A DNA stretch of 64,000 nucleotides from Symsagittifera roscoffensis (lineage: Eukaryota; Xenacoelomorpha; Acoela; Convolutidae). Shown piece by piece: positions 51,609 through 61,465 of the stretch. The notes below the pieces were generated by a model. It saw nothing but the letters and a program-made list of their open reading frames with translations, did no database searches and had not been told where the DNA came from. The DNA lies in contig NC_087064.1 in assembly GCF_963678635.1 (NCBI RefSeq), forward strand, positions 56,740,338 to 56,804,337. Reading direction: 5' to 3'. The position numbers were made by a program, and so were the translations under genes. Every line of letters starts with the position of its first letter. Positions within the stretch are counted from its first letter, which is position 1.

Positions 51609-52527
51609 TGTAACATTCGCCCGGAAGATACATATCGACGGATAACAAAACTAAGTCTTAAGACGACTGGCTAGCGTCTAAACAGAGCTTTGCATGTTTT
51701 TCACCGTCTCTACCAAGCCAGTACTTTTCGGTGGTCTTTCTTACATCGGGTCGACAAAAACGTTACTGCTCTCCGGCTTCGACCAGAACGCTCAAATTAA
51801 CTGAATTACATGCAAAAATAGTGAGCTCATGGCTGGGTCTCAGTATCCCCAGACCACGAGGTCACTCCTAAAAACAGGGCTACTACTTATTATATTACTA
51901 TTATTTTTGTTCAGTAGATAAAAATCATCATCTCCATCGAAGATTGATCAACCCTTTCCCCCACTCCTAGCTTCTCATCCTTATCAAAATGAATCCAGTT
52001 GTTAATTAAATTCAATTCAGGACATGACAAGAAGCTAAAAGTTTATATAAAAGGCTAAAAGTTCCAGTCCCGAAACCCTTCCGGATTCTTGAATCCAGTG
52101 AATCAAGCTCCTTAAGTTCAATTTCACACCAATCCGGAAGGCTGGTTCTCACCCTTCACCGTTGTTGGCAACGGCCTTGCAACTATTGTAGCAGCACAAT
52201 AGTTGCAACTTGGAACGTTCTCTGCTATTGTAGTTCGTTGTTGTTTTTCTTTAATCTCGATTTTCGTTCTGTTCGCAATCACAGATAAAGTTGTTCTGTT
52301 TTTCACTCGCATTTTGTTAAAATGGCCATTTCAGCATTTCTCAGAAATGTGACGTCATCATTCGAATTTTTGAAATTTTAAAATACTAGAATATTCCAGC
52401 CTTCACCGTTTGGCTAAACGTTCCATTAACGCCCTTAGTTCTTAAAAACCACCAATCCGGAAGGCTTACTGCTAAAATTCCGAATTCTGCAGAGATTGCA
52501 TTTTTGACATTCTGGTCGAATGTCACA
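51609..52527 (-). repeat. 5' LTR of the giant element (919 bp)
   Basis: Identical to the 3' LTR except at four positions (for example A for G in 'actattatttttg', T for G in 'gaagattgatc', A for T in 'ctcgcattttg', T for A in 'cagaaatgtgac'). It drives the element's RNA on the minus strand. TATATAAA is at 52044-52051. The end facing the leader has an ACTGGCT...AGCCAGT stem (about 51667-51722), a conserved U5-side structure. Confidence 0.95.
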
Positions 52528-52531
52528 TTTT
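52528..52531. other. Target-site duplication, right copy (TTTT)
   Basis: TTTT follows the LTR end CACA at 52527 and matches the left copy at 27959-27962. Confidence 0.6.
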
Positions 52532-52733
52532 CCCGGAGGGGTGGAGTTTCCACACCAGCAAAGAATTCTCCACATACACAAGTTGTTTTCTGCAAAATTT
52601 CTGTTGAAGAATTTCCAATACGTATTTGTTAGAGATATTTTCAGGCTGTCATAATCTTGATTTTCGGAGTCCACAATTGGCTAAAGTAGTTGTATAGCGT
52701 ATTAGAACGTACAAAAAAATTTTCATTTGACTT

Positions 52734-54830
52734 TTACAGTCTTGTTGCTTGAACAGCAATCTCACCACGTGTTGCTTGTCTCGTTCGTGATCCGTTTTTA
52801 TGATTGATTGTATTCAAATCAATGTCATGTTTATTTTTTAGTAGTGAAACTAAGTACAATATGTCGTGTAACTCAAAGTACATTGAGAGTGCAAGGAGCT
52901 TTAAAAATTTCAGTCTTTCAGTATAACTCATTTTGAGGCTATTTGTAACCCAATAAGTCGCTCGTTTTGTACTCTTTCTAGTTGTCTTAACTCTATTTTG
53001 TTCGGATACCATGTTTGCGATGCATAGCTTATGATTGGTACAATGTATCCACAGTATAAATTTAAGTTTGACCTCAATGATGTTTTTTTTCGATATAATC
53101 CTTTTGATTTTGTAAAAAGCTCCCATTGCTTTTAATATGCGATTTTCAGCATTTGCTGATCACAAAAGGTTCTCACTTATTAAAGTACCTAAGTCTTTTT
53201 GGGTCTTTGTGGTATCAATATTTGTATTAAATAGTGTAACTTCCATTTTCCCTTTGAGGTTTAACAGATTACATTTATTTTCGTTCAGCGCCATTTTATT
53301 TTATTCGCACCATTTTCCAACATTTGTCGAGTCTTTTTGCAGATGAATTTCTTCAGTAGACAAGATCTTCATATCGTCACAATAGCCAAAACAATCGGAT
53401 TTCTCAATGCATTTGGGAAAATCGTTAATGAATATGATAAAAAGTAAAGGGTCAAGAGTTGAGCCCTGTGGTAGACCGCTAGTTACTTCTTTCAGAGTTG
53501 ATGAACTTTTATTGTTTTTCACAAATTGCATTCTGTCTGTTAGTTAGTCTTGTATTATGTCTTGTATTTGAATGCCTAGACCTATGTTCCGTATTTTAGC
53601 GATTAGGATACTATGAGGAACTTTATCAAAGGCTTTAGAAATATCTAGATAAAGAACTGATGGTGTTTGAACACTTTTGTCATCGTACAGTTCATATAGT
53701 TTGCTCAAAAATTGTGCCATTCGTAGTACTGCTGACTTTTTTTTGCCGGAAGCCATATTAAGCGTTTTCCAAGAAAGGTTGAACTTTGGGTTATATATTA
53801 TCAAAGATAATTTTTTCGAAGACCTTCGAGGTGGAGCATAAAAGGCTAATTGGGCGGTAGCACTCAACTGACGCCTTGTTATTCTTTTTTTAAATTGGGG
53901 CCACTTGACTTGTTTTCCAGTAGGTCGAGAAGAGCCGCTTGTTAATGAATGTGCGAAAGAGAAGATAGAGCGATTTTGACAAGGTTTCAGAAAGATTTAT
54001 TAGGATTATTTTACCTATACCATCAAAACCTGATGCTTTATTTGTTAATAGATTTTTGAGAATGAATTCGATTTTGGTTTCTTCAATGTGTATTTGTGTA
54101 CAGATTTCTGCTGTAGGAGAACAGTTTGTTTTTTGTGCGAGAGGGTTTGGATTTGATTCTTTTTGATATACACTGATGAAGAAATCGTTAAAAAATGTAG
54201 CTTTTTGGGTGTCATCTCTAGTGAATTTTTCCTTGTAAAACATTTTTTGGGGATATTGCCTGGAACAATTTATTTTATTCAAGTATTTTTGTAAGTCTTT
54301 GAATCGTCTACTGCTTGTTACTGTTTCTTCAAAAATTGCTTGATCTTCAGTCATTGCTATTTGAAGATTTTTTTTCCAGATTTTTGTGTTTTAGGATAAG
54401 GCTTAAAGTAGGTTTGTTTTGCCGATCAATACGTCGTTTCAAGGTTTGTACTCTTTTTAGCATATGAGACGTGCTTGGTGTCATCCACGGGGGGAGAGTT
54501 GATCTGTGTGATGTAACCGTGAGTGTATGGCTCTTTATTTTGTCCCATAACCATGCATACCACTGACGCAGGAGCTCAATTACATTACTGTAACAATACG
54601 GTACGAATAGTGTGTCTTTTATTTCTTGATATATTGTCGTCCAATCGGCTCTGTTAAATGTCAGACTTCACTTTTGTTTAATTCTTTGATACTGGCTTCT
54701 ATGTTATTTGACCAGAATGCCGCCAAAATGCATTGCAACATCGATTTTTTATTGTGACATTCAAGTGGGAACATTGGCAGTTCCGATGGATTAACTGGGT
54801 TAATCGTATAATTTGACAAATCACAAAAGG
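52734..54830 (-). pseudogene. 5'-truncated LINE (non-LTR retrotransposon) RT relic
   Basis: On the minus strand, broken frames together read like a CR1/jockey-clade RT. A pre-RT linker lies at about 54680-54400 (WTTIYQEIKDTLF, LPPWMTPS). RT N-terminus is 54354-53890 (LLTNKASGFDGIGK, STYWKTSQVAPI). RT middle is 53867-53544 (VLYLDISKAFDKVPHSIL). RT core is 53531-53301 (TSGLPQGSTLDPLLFIIFIND and CFGYCDDMKI, the YxDD catalytic motif as YCDD). The C-terminal thumb region is 53126-52734 (KRATYWV, MSYTERLKFLKLL, YFELHDIL). The endonuclease domain is missing and at least three frame breaks separate the parts. It is the right-hand neighbour of the giant element's insertion site. Confidence 0.85.
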
Positions 54831-55012
54831 TCAATTTGAAGTGACAAAATAAACTTTAAAAATTCGTTCTGAAATAAAGACACGTCTTGACCTTGAAATT
54901 TAGCCGTAACTGAAAATGCGCGAAATTCAGAACGGCGAATTTCGCTATAGAGCAGAAGGAAGAGATATTCACGAAGACGCAGCAATATTAACGATTGAGA
55001 TTACGATAGAAG

Positions 55013-55165
55013 TGTAAAATTCGCCCGGTAGTACATATCGACGGAAAATAGAACAAGGTTCTAAAACAACTGGCTAGCGTCTAAACACAGCTCTACATGC
55101 TTTTCACCGTCTCTGCCAAAGCCAGTTCTTTTGGTGGTTTTCCTAACATCGGGTCTAAACATCTA
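55013..55165 (+). repeat. Truncated LTR-edge duplication
   Basis: TGTAAAATTCGCCCGG through CATCGGGTCTAAACATCTA repeats the first ~145 bp of the LTR family and then joins directly to a full LTR at 55166. It is nearly identical to the first part of that LTR, so it looks like a local tandem duplication or a nested solo end. Confidence 0.75.
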
Positions 55166-56083
55166 TGTAACATTCGCCCGGAAGTACATATCGACGGAAA
55201 ACAAAGCTAGGTTCTAAAACGACTGGCTAGCGTTTAAACACAGCTCTACATGCTTTTCACCGTCTCTGCCAAAGCCAGTTCTTTTGGTGGTTTTCCCAAC
55301 ATCGGGTTGACAAAAACCTTACTGTTTCCGGCTCCGGTCAAATTACTCAAATTAACTAAATTATATGCAACAATAGTGAGCTCATGGCTGGGTCTCAGTA
55401 TCCGCAGACCAATAGGTTACTCCTAAAAACAGGGCTACTACTTATTATATTACTATTGTTTTTGTTCAGTAGATAAAAATCATCATCTCCATCGAAGATT
55501 GATCAACCCTTTCCCCCACTCCTAGCTTCTCATCCTTATCAAAATGAATCCAGTTGTTAATTAAATTCAATTCAGGACATGACAAGAAGCTAAAAGTTAA
55601 TTTATAACAATTTGAGTTTTGGGCCCGAGACCCCTCCGGATTCTGGAATCCGGGGAAATAACGTCCTTATTTCTTTTAGGATGGCTGGACACGCCGTCCC
55701 AGTACCCTTCCTTGTTCTCGGGTTCTGCGTTGTAACGAATGGAGCGGCACAATCGTTACAACTCGGAATGTTTCCTGACAAATTCCAGTTATAACTTCAA
55801 TCTATCGTTAGTTTCTCGTAGTTGTTTTCACTGCAACCATTGTTGTTGTTTCGCCGTTTCAGTGTGTGCGAAATATAAAAAGGTTACGTGTCGTTCAAGT
55901 CCAAATCAAAATTTTAAAATTTAGCATGTCAGTTAAAACTAAGCCTTTCCGATTCGTCTAATTGTTCTAATAACGTCGCTAATCCGTTAAAATCATCAAT
56001 TTTCCAGGTCAGATGTTCTTTTTCTGGTCGATAAAAATTCGAATGCGAAACTGCATTTTCGTACATTCTGGTCGAAGGTCACA
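55166..56083 (-). repeat. Solo-type LTR, diverged relative of the giant element LTR (918 bp)
   Basis: It starts TGTAACATTCGCCCGGAAG and ends GGTCGAAGGTCACA in plus-strand reading, collinear with the 919-bp LTR. Long stretches are nearly identical (about 55380-55600), while others differ strongly (about 55610-56060). CCCCTCCGGATT is at 55630-55641. The hairpin position carries a different stem, GTTGTAACGA/TCGTTACAAC (55729-55738 and 55753-55762). No internal region or matching target duplication is seen, so it may be a solo LTR or the end of a truncated relative. Confidence 0.8.
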
Positions 56084-56564
56084 AAACTGTCCGGATTGTA
56101 ACAATTGTAGCTCTACAATTGTAACAGACTAGAAGCGTAACGGGAGCCGATAAGAAGAAAGGAGGCTTCAGTGGGATATCCCGAGCGGATCAGTACTCGC
56201 CCGTGCCACGAGATCGGGAAGATAAGAAAGTTATCTCGAAGTGGACTGGAATTGGAGACCCGGTGCCCAACAACATAGCAGACTAGTATACACACTTTTT
56301 AGTTGCTGTCATACCCTGAGCATTTGAATTAACTCCAATTTTTTTTTACTATTTCAGAGCATGAGTAGCTAGAAAGGGGAAAGGGTCAATCCATCTCAAA
56401 TGATTTTAGCATATAACTGTCACTAAAAACACAGTAAATAATGGTTGCCGAGCCGTGTTTTTAAAGGTAATCACGTAATCTGGGGATTTTAGACCCAGCT
56501 ATGTGGTTATCTTTGCATGTAACGAAAGCTGATCAAAAATCATTTGACTGATGGCCGAAAAATG
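56084..56564. other. Non-coding interval with hairpin 56101-56122
   Basis: ACAATTGTAG and CTACAATTGT pair around CT at 56101-56122, right after a CTGTCCGGATTG word like those in the giant element. The segment 56130-56290 is more GC-rich and has tRNA-like words on the minus strand (GGTCTCCAATTCC), but no cloverleaf. No gene is seen. Confidence 0.4.
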
Positions 56565-56719
56565 GTAACTTTTACTTTGACCTAAACAGACCAGAAAATC
56601 AACTGGCTAGGCCTAGACGGTGAAAAATGGGTAGAATTAGAAAACCTGACGCCGGCCAGTCTTCAGTAGGAGGCTTTTCTACGCTCCGTCACTATGTAGT
56701 ATTTGGGCGAATGTTACAA
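56565..56719 (-). repeat. Inverted, diverged LTR edge at the assembly gap
   Basis: On the minus strand, from 56718: TGTAACATTCGCCC, TACATAGTGACGGA, GACTGGCCGGCGTC, TTTTTCACCGTCT and GCCAGTTGATTTTCTGG. These match in order the first ~150 bp of the LTR family. The match runs into the N gap, so another family member in opposite orientation probably begins inside or beyond it. Confidence 0.75.
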
Positions 56720-56919
56720 NNNNNNNNNNNNNNNNNNNNNNNNNNNNNNNNNNNNNNNNNNNNNNNNNNNNNNNNNNNNNNNNNNNNNNNNNNNNNNNNN
56801 NNNNNNNNNNNNNNNNNNNNNNNNNNNNNNNNNNNNNNNNNNNNNNNNNNNNNNNNNNNNNNNNNNNNNNNNNNNNNNNNNNNNNNNNNNNNNNNNNNNN
56901 NNNNNNNNNNNNNNNNNNN
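56720..56919. other. Assembly gap (200 N)
   Basis: Exactly 200 undetermined bases, probably a placeholder of unknown true length. It separates an LTR edge from a large direct repeat, both of which are hard to assemble. Confidence 0.95.
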
Positions 56920-59900
56920 CCGCGTTTAAATAGATAAGGCAAGAATGCTGTTTTGCTCATTTTAATTATGCTTCGGATTAGGCCTCCAAGTTGGTTGACT
57001 AAAAAAAAGTCAAAATGCAGTTTGAAGAAATAGGTCACAAAGGCTGCTGAAAAAATAGGCTAGAATGTGCCTTTAGAAAGTTTTAGGGTTAAACAGCAGA
57101 AATTGGATAGCATAAAATAATACCAAAAAGAGTGACACATTTTTTTGATGAGGGGTTGGAATCCCTGAGGAGGGAGAGCCCCTTAACCCGCTCCTGCACT
57201 GTATGGTACTATCTCAGGACATCCAACGTGAAAATAGTGCCTTGGTACAAGGGATTGGCAGTTCAGAACTAGCATTGGTCGTTTAGATTGGTTCTCGGTT
57301 TCGTTTATTAACATATGAGTTGTAAGTACTATCTATACTCAAAAAAATCAATTGGCCATCAGTTCACGATCCATTCACGATCTTTCGAAGTTCAATGACA
57401 TTATCAGAAACTCCGCCTGAGTGAGTTATCTGTTTTTGTGATCAAGGAGTTCATTTAATTTTTGAAAAAATTGCTAGTTTCTGAATGAAGATTCCCAATT
57501 TACTTCGAGGTGTCTCAAGTGAATTTTTCTACGATACAATCAGAAAAAAAAAACATTAATTTTTTTGTAAAATTTTTACACCCAATGTGACGTAAAGAAA
57601 ATTTTGCATCTTCTTATATTTTATTGGTTAGATCAGCATGCTTCAATTCGATTTGGAAATTTTTTGAGCCGGGATTAATACGCCTTTTTGCTGCGCGCTA
57701 ATGGGAAACTGAAAGCTCGCGTGCATTAATAATCCAAAAATGGTAAAAAAACAACATTCGATGCTTTATATGTTTACTGAAAGCAATCACAGTTGAAACA
57801 GTTTCTTATAGCGGCTCTCAACGATGTCTTGCTTATAAAATCAATCGTCAAAAACTGTTATTTACAAAATCATACTTGGTAAAAAAAAACCCACTACAAG
57901 TATTAAGATCCTACTCATTATGTACATTTGTTCGAGAGTCAAAAAAGTGTTTTTGCCAATATTCGCAATACTATTTAATCATCTTTAATAATTATTAAAT
58001 AAATTTTGAGATAAGCAAAGGAGAATAGTCGGTTTTGCAATTTGTCTCTACCTCGGTTAAGGTAATTTCTATACAACTTAGTTATTAGCTGGGTTTGATG
58101 AACAGCGCATTTATAAGTTTTTTTGTGTTTTGAGAACAAGAGTTCTACCATTTTTTCATGTTCCTGAATTCTAGCTCACAGTTTTTTCAAGCCTTAATGA
58201 GCTGTTTCACTTTGAAGAATTGTTTTTTTTTCGAAGCTGAAAAAATGATTTCCAAAAATGCCGATACTATACATGTTTTACTGCAGATCCTAATCGTTCA
58301 CTATCTTTTTCAGGACATGTTAAACACAATAAAAACCCTCGTATCAAGCCAAAGCCCAGATTATTTTGTTTAAATGTGAACAAACAAGGAATACGTCTTC
58401 TCAAAAAAATTGAAATTTGTCAAAAACAAAAAAAAATAAAAAAACGAAGTATTTACCAAAAGGAATGAAAACTTAAATAGTGTAATTGTCTAGCAACTCA
58501 AGTTTCGAATAGATAAACCTACCATAACTTCACTAAAAATAACCACAGGTGAAGTAACTTTTTCTGTTTGGAAATTTTTTAGATGGTATAAATAAAGTTT
58601 TCCATGTATCTCTAGTTAAAAAACAAAAATTTTCAAAAATTAACCACACCAAGTAAACTTTTGAAAAATTCCACAGCTACTCTTTGGACTTTATTTAAAA
58701 CCCGAGTTTCTTCAGTAAAACTCCGATTTTTGTGCTTTTTTCTATTTGTGTCTCAATATCAACCTTTTGCTTCAATAAACTTTTTTAGAATTGGAAACAA
58801 AAGAATTATGCAAAAAAGAATTATGCGAATAGCGCCTGTAAAGAAAGGCCTCAATAGAGTTTCTATAAAATTGAAAAGAAATTTGCTATGATTTGTTGTT
58901 CGAATTAAAACTTGATTATTTAATGCTTTTATATTATATATATATGGTAAAATCACTGTAATTTGTCAAAAAGAATTGGCTACAATAAACTTTTTTTTCT
59001 GGCTATAAACAAAAATTAACGGTTTTGAGGGTTATTGTGAAAGAACAAACGAACATTATCTCATACAAAAAATTCACAAATGTCTATTTTTGTGAGATTT
59101 CTTTTGTTTGATCATTGAGTTTTTGATGTTTATAATTAAATGATAATCGTCCTTTTCGGACGAAAACTTAGTTTGTATAGCAAAAATCAAATAAAAATTT
59201 TATTTATAAAAAAATTCATACATTTTTCATGTATAAATAGGTTTATCTTAAAAATTTTAAATAAGTTTCATATCACTTTGTGTTCGCGTGTGTTTTAAGT
59301 TTTTGCTTTGGTTTTCTTTTTGCTTTTATCTCAAAATGATGTACGACAAATCGTTATCGGAATGATAGATAATTCATATCAAAACCTTTTCAACTGTGAT
59401 TCCAATAATATTTACATGTTTCAAAATGTCCTGGTGTTGAGAAAAACCGGTATGATAATTTGAGTGTTGGTCAAATTCCGAGCGAGTAAAGTAATCGAGC
59501 AATATTCGTTTTCAGAGAACTGGTCATATAGACTAAGAAAACTAGAATTAATTGAATTACGTACAAATTAGTTGTCAGTGCTTCAAAAATTAGCAGCGCT
59601 TCAAAAAATTTTTATAACATTTTTAAAATTAAAGTTCAAAAAAAGTAGAAAAAAAATTGTTTTGAAATTTTTTTTCCTGTTTTTTGTTTGTTATTCATTT
59701 TTGGAAACAATTTTTGTCGATTATGCCGGTTTCGTAGTTTTAGATAGTTTTATAGTTTTCTTATTCACCACGCTCAAAAACGACTCTAATTTGAAGAAAA
59801 AAAAACTTTTAGTAGTTTTTTTTCTATGAACGCGGTCGGAACATTTTGCGCCACTTGCGAAGCAACCGGTTTTTTTGTGCAATGAATGAAATTTAATAAT

Positions 59901-61465
59901 TGGAAATTTAAAAAATTTTAAAGAAAAGTAACCACTGTTTAAAATAGTAAAATTGCAATCTTCATTACATTTTGATCAAAAATATATTTGCTTGAATGTA
60001 TTCTTCCCTGCTTTCAAGTTCTTGTCGATGTGAATTTGTTCCCGCCCCAAAGTTTGCATATGCCATGAAGGCATTTCTCAACTAAAAGATGAAACAAACC
60101 TTTTGGTTATTGGTCAGAATCAGAAGTAAACTTTAATAAAATTTTGCTTTTTTGGTCTGTGACTGGTTTGTAAGAGCATTTCAGCACTGATTAAAATTCA
60201 TTTTTGATTTTAAAAACATTGAATAAAGCAACGAGCTTATTCGACTTACCTCTCCCATAGACATGACAAATTTTTATGCAGTAGTTCTGATATTTTACAG
60301 TTTTTTTGATTTTTTTTCTATTCGTCGGTCAGTTTTCTTTAGTTTAAGTGTCAGTCATTCGTAGTACAGTGATTGCTGATTTTGAAAAGGTGCAGAAATA
60401 AGTGTAAAGTGCAGCACGTTTTATGACATTTTATATTAGAGATATGTTATATTAGAGCACATTAGAGGAAAAAACCAACCTTGAGCTCATAGTTTTGATC
60501 TAAATTCAAATTTAATGCACTCTCGCTCATATAGGCGGTTTTTCACTAGTCAACTTATTCAATTCAAAAATTTGCTTAGAGAATTAACGCATTTTGTGAC
60601 CTGCTAGTGTAAACCGAATTGACGTTGTAGAGCAAATGAGTACTGCTCCAGCATTATTACGGCTGTTTTATAAAAGCAGAAATGTAGATTAGGTCAAACA
60701 GGCACGGGTTGATCTTCAAACAACAAATGCTTATCAGGCTACTCCATGCATTGGTTATATGAAGAAACTGATTGTCATCAAACAATTTCCAACTATAAAA
60801 AATGATTAATTTGCAGATTTTTCCAAAAATATTTAGTTTTTCTAAAACCCTTCAAACAAGGTTTTAAGGTGAAAGTTTTCTAAATCCAGTTTTCATTCTA
60901 TTGGTCATCAAAATAATGATTGTTTCCATCGATAACTGCTAATCAAAATTTCTTCTTTAATGAAAAATGCTTTTCAGGCTATTAATGTACATATTATAGC
61001 TTTGTTTTTTTGATGCAATTATATAAAAATATATCATAAGGATTTTTTAATAAAGGAAAATGTATGACTAGCATTCTTTGTCAACCCGGACAAGCAATCC
61101 GGATTGATGCTGCGGGGAAAAATATTATCGCTCTAATATGATTACAGCAACACATATAGTTGCAGAACTGAAATATATATTAAAATATTCATAGATTCAA
61201 ACGTTTGCTGTAATGGATTATTAATCAATATTAGTTTTTCTTAATTACTTCATCGCTATATCAGACAAATTTCTAAAAATAAATAAAAATCGAAGTTTTA
61301 AAAACAGTTGCTATGATATAATATGCGCTACTCTGAGACAACTTTTTAGGTGGCAGGTCAGTCAATCGATGTATCAGTAAACCGATAACAGGCGGGTTAG
61401 ATAAGCAAAACGAAAATTCATGATTCAATTACGTAATCAATTAAAAAAATAGGTAAGAAATGCCG
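56920..61465 (+). repeat. ~4.55-kb direct-repeat unit, first copy
   Basis: The sequence from GTTTAAATAGATAAGGCAAG (about 56922) onwards recurs from GTTTAAAAAGATAAGACAAG (about 61466), a shift of about 4545 bp, with only scattered substitutions and A/T-run length changes. The unit is AT-rich and has no credible gene. Its 59500-61465 part is present only once in the window. A small repeated frame (58661-58891) is not supported as coding. Confidence 0.85.
61095..61106. other. 12-bp palindrome CAATCCGGATTG
   Basis: A perfect palindrome inside the 4.55-kb unit. It contains the AATCCGG word that is frequent in the giant element's LTR and leader. It may be coincidence or a trace of a related element. 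Confidence 0.35.

Larger units (their letters stand above)
27963..52527 (-). mobile_element. Giant 24.6-kb Ty3/gypsy-class LTR retrotransposon, intact
   Basis: Two 919-bp LTRs (27963-28881 and 51609-52527) enclose a 22.7-kb interior with Gag-Pro, Pol, ORF3, ORF4, ORF5 and ORF6, all on the minus strand. The LTRs differ at only 4 positions (about 99.6% identical). TTTT flanks both sides (27959-27962 and 52528-52531) as a target duplication. The domain order protease-RT-RNase H-integrase and the DX35E integrase place it in Ty3/gypsy (Metaviridae). Typical members are 5-10 kb; the extra length comes from a 3-kb leader, long disordered Gag and Pol segments, and about 9 kb of accessory frames 3' of pol. 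It looks young and possibly active. Confidence 0.95.

Noticed and set aside
56130-56290. tRNA gene on the minus strand
   Set aside because: A box B-like word is present but I could not fold a cloverleaf or find matching acceptor arms.
56627-57038. Open frames spanning the N block on both strands
   Set aside because: They are open only because N codons are not stops.
58661-58891. Small frame repeated at 63207-63455
   Set aside because: Its repetition is explained by the 4.55-kb duplication. Composition is AT-driven and it has no motif.
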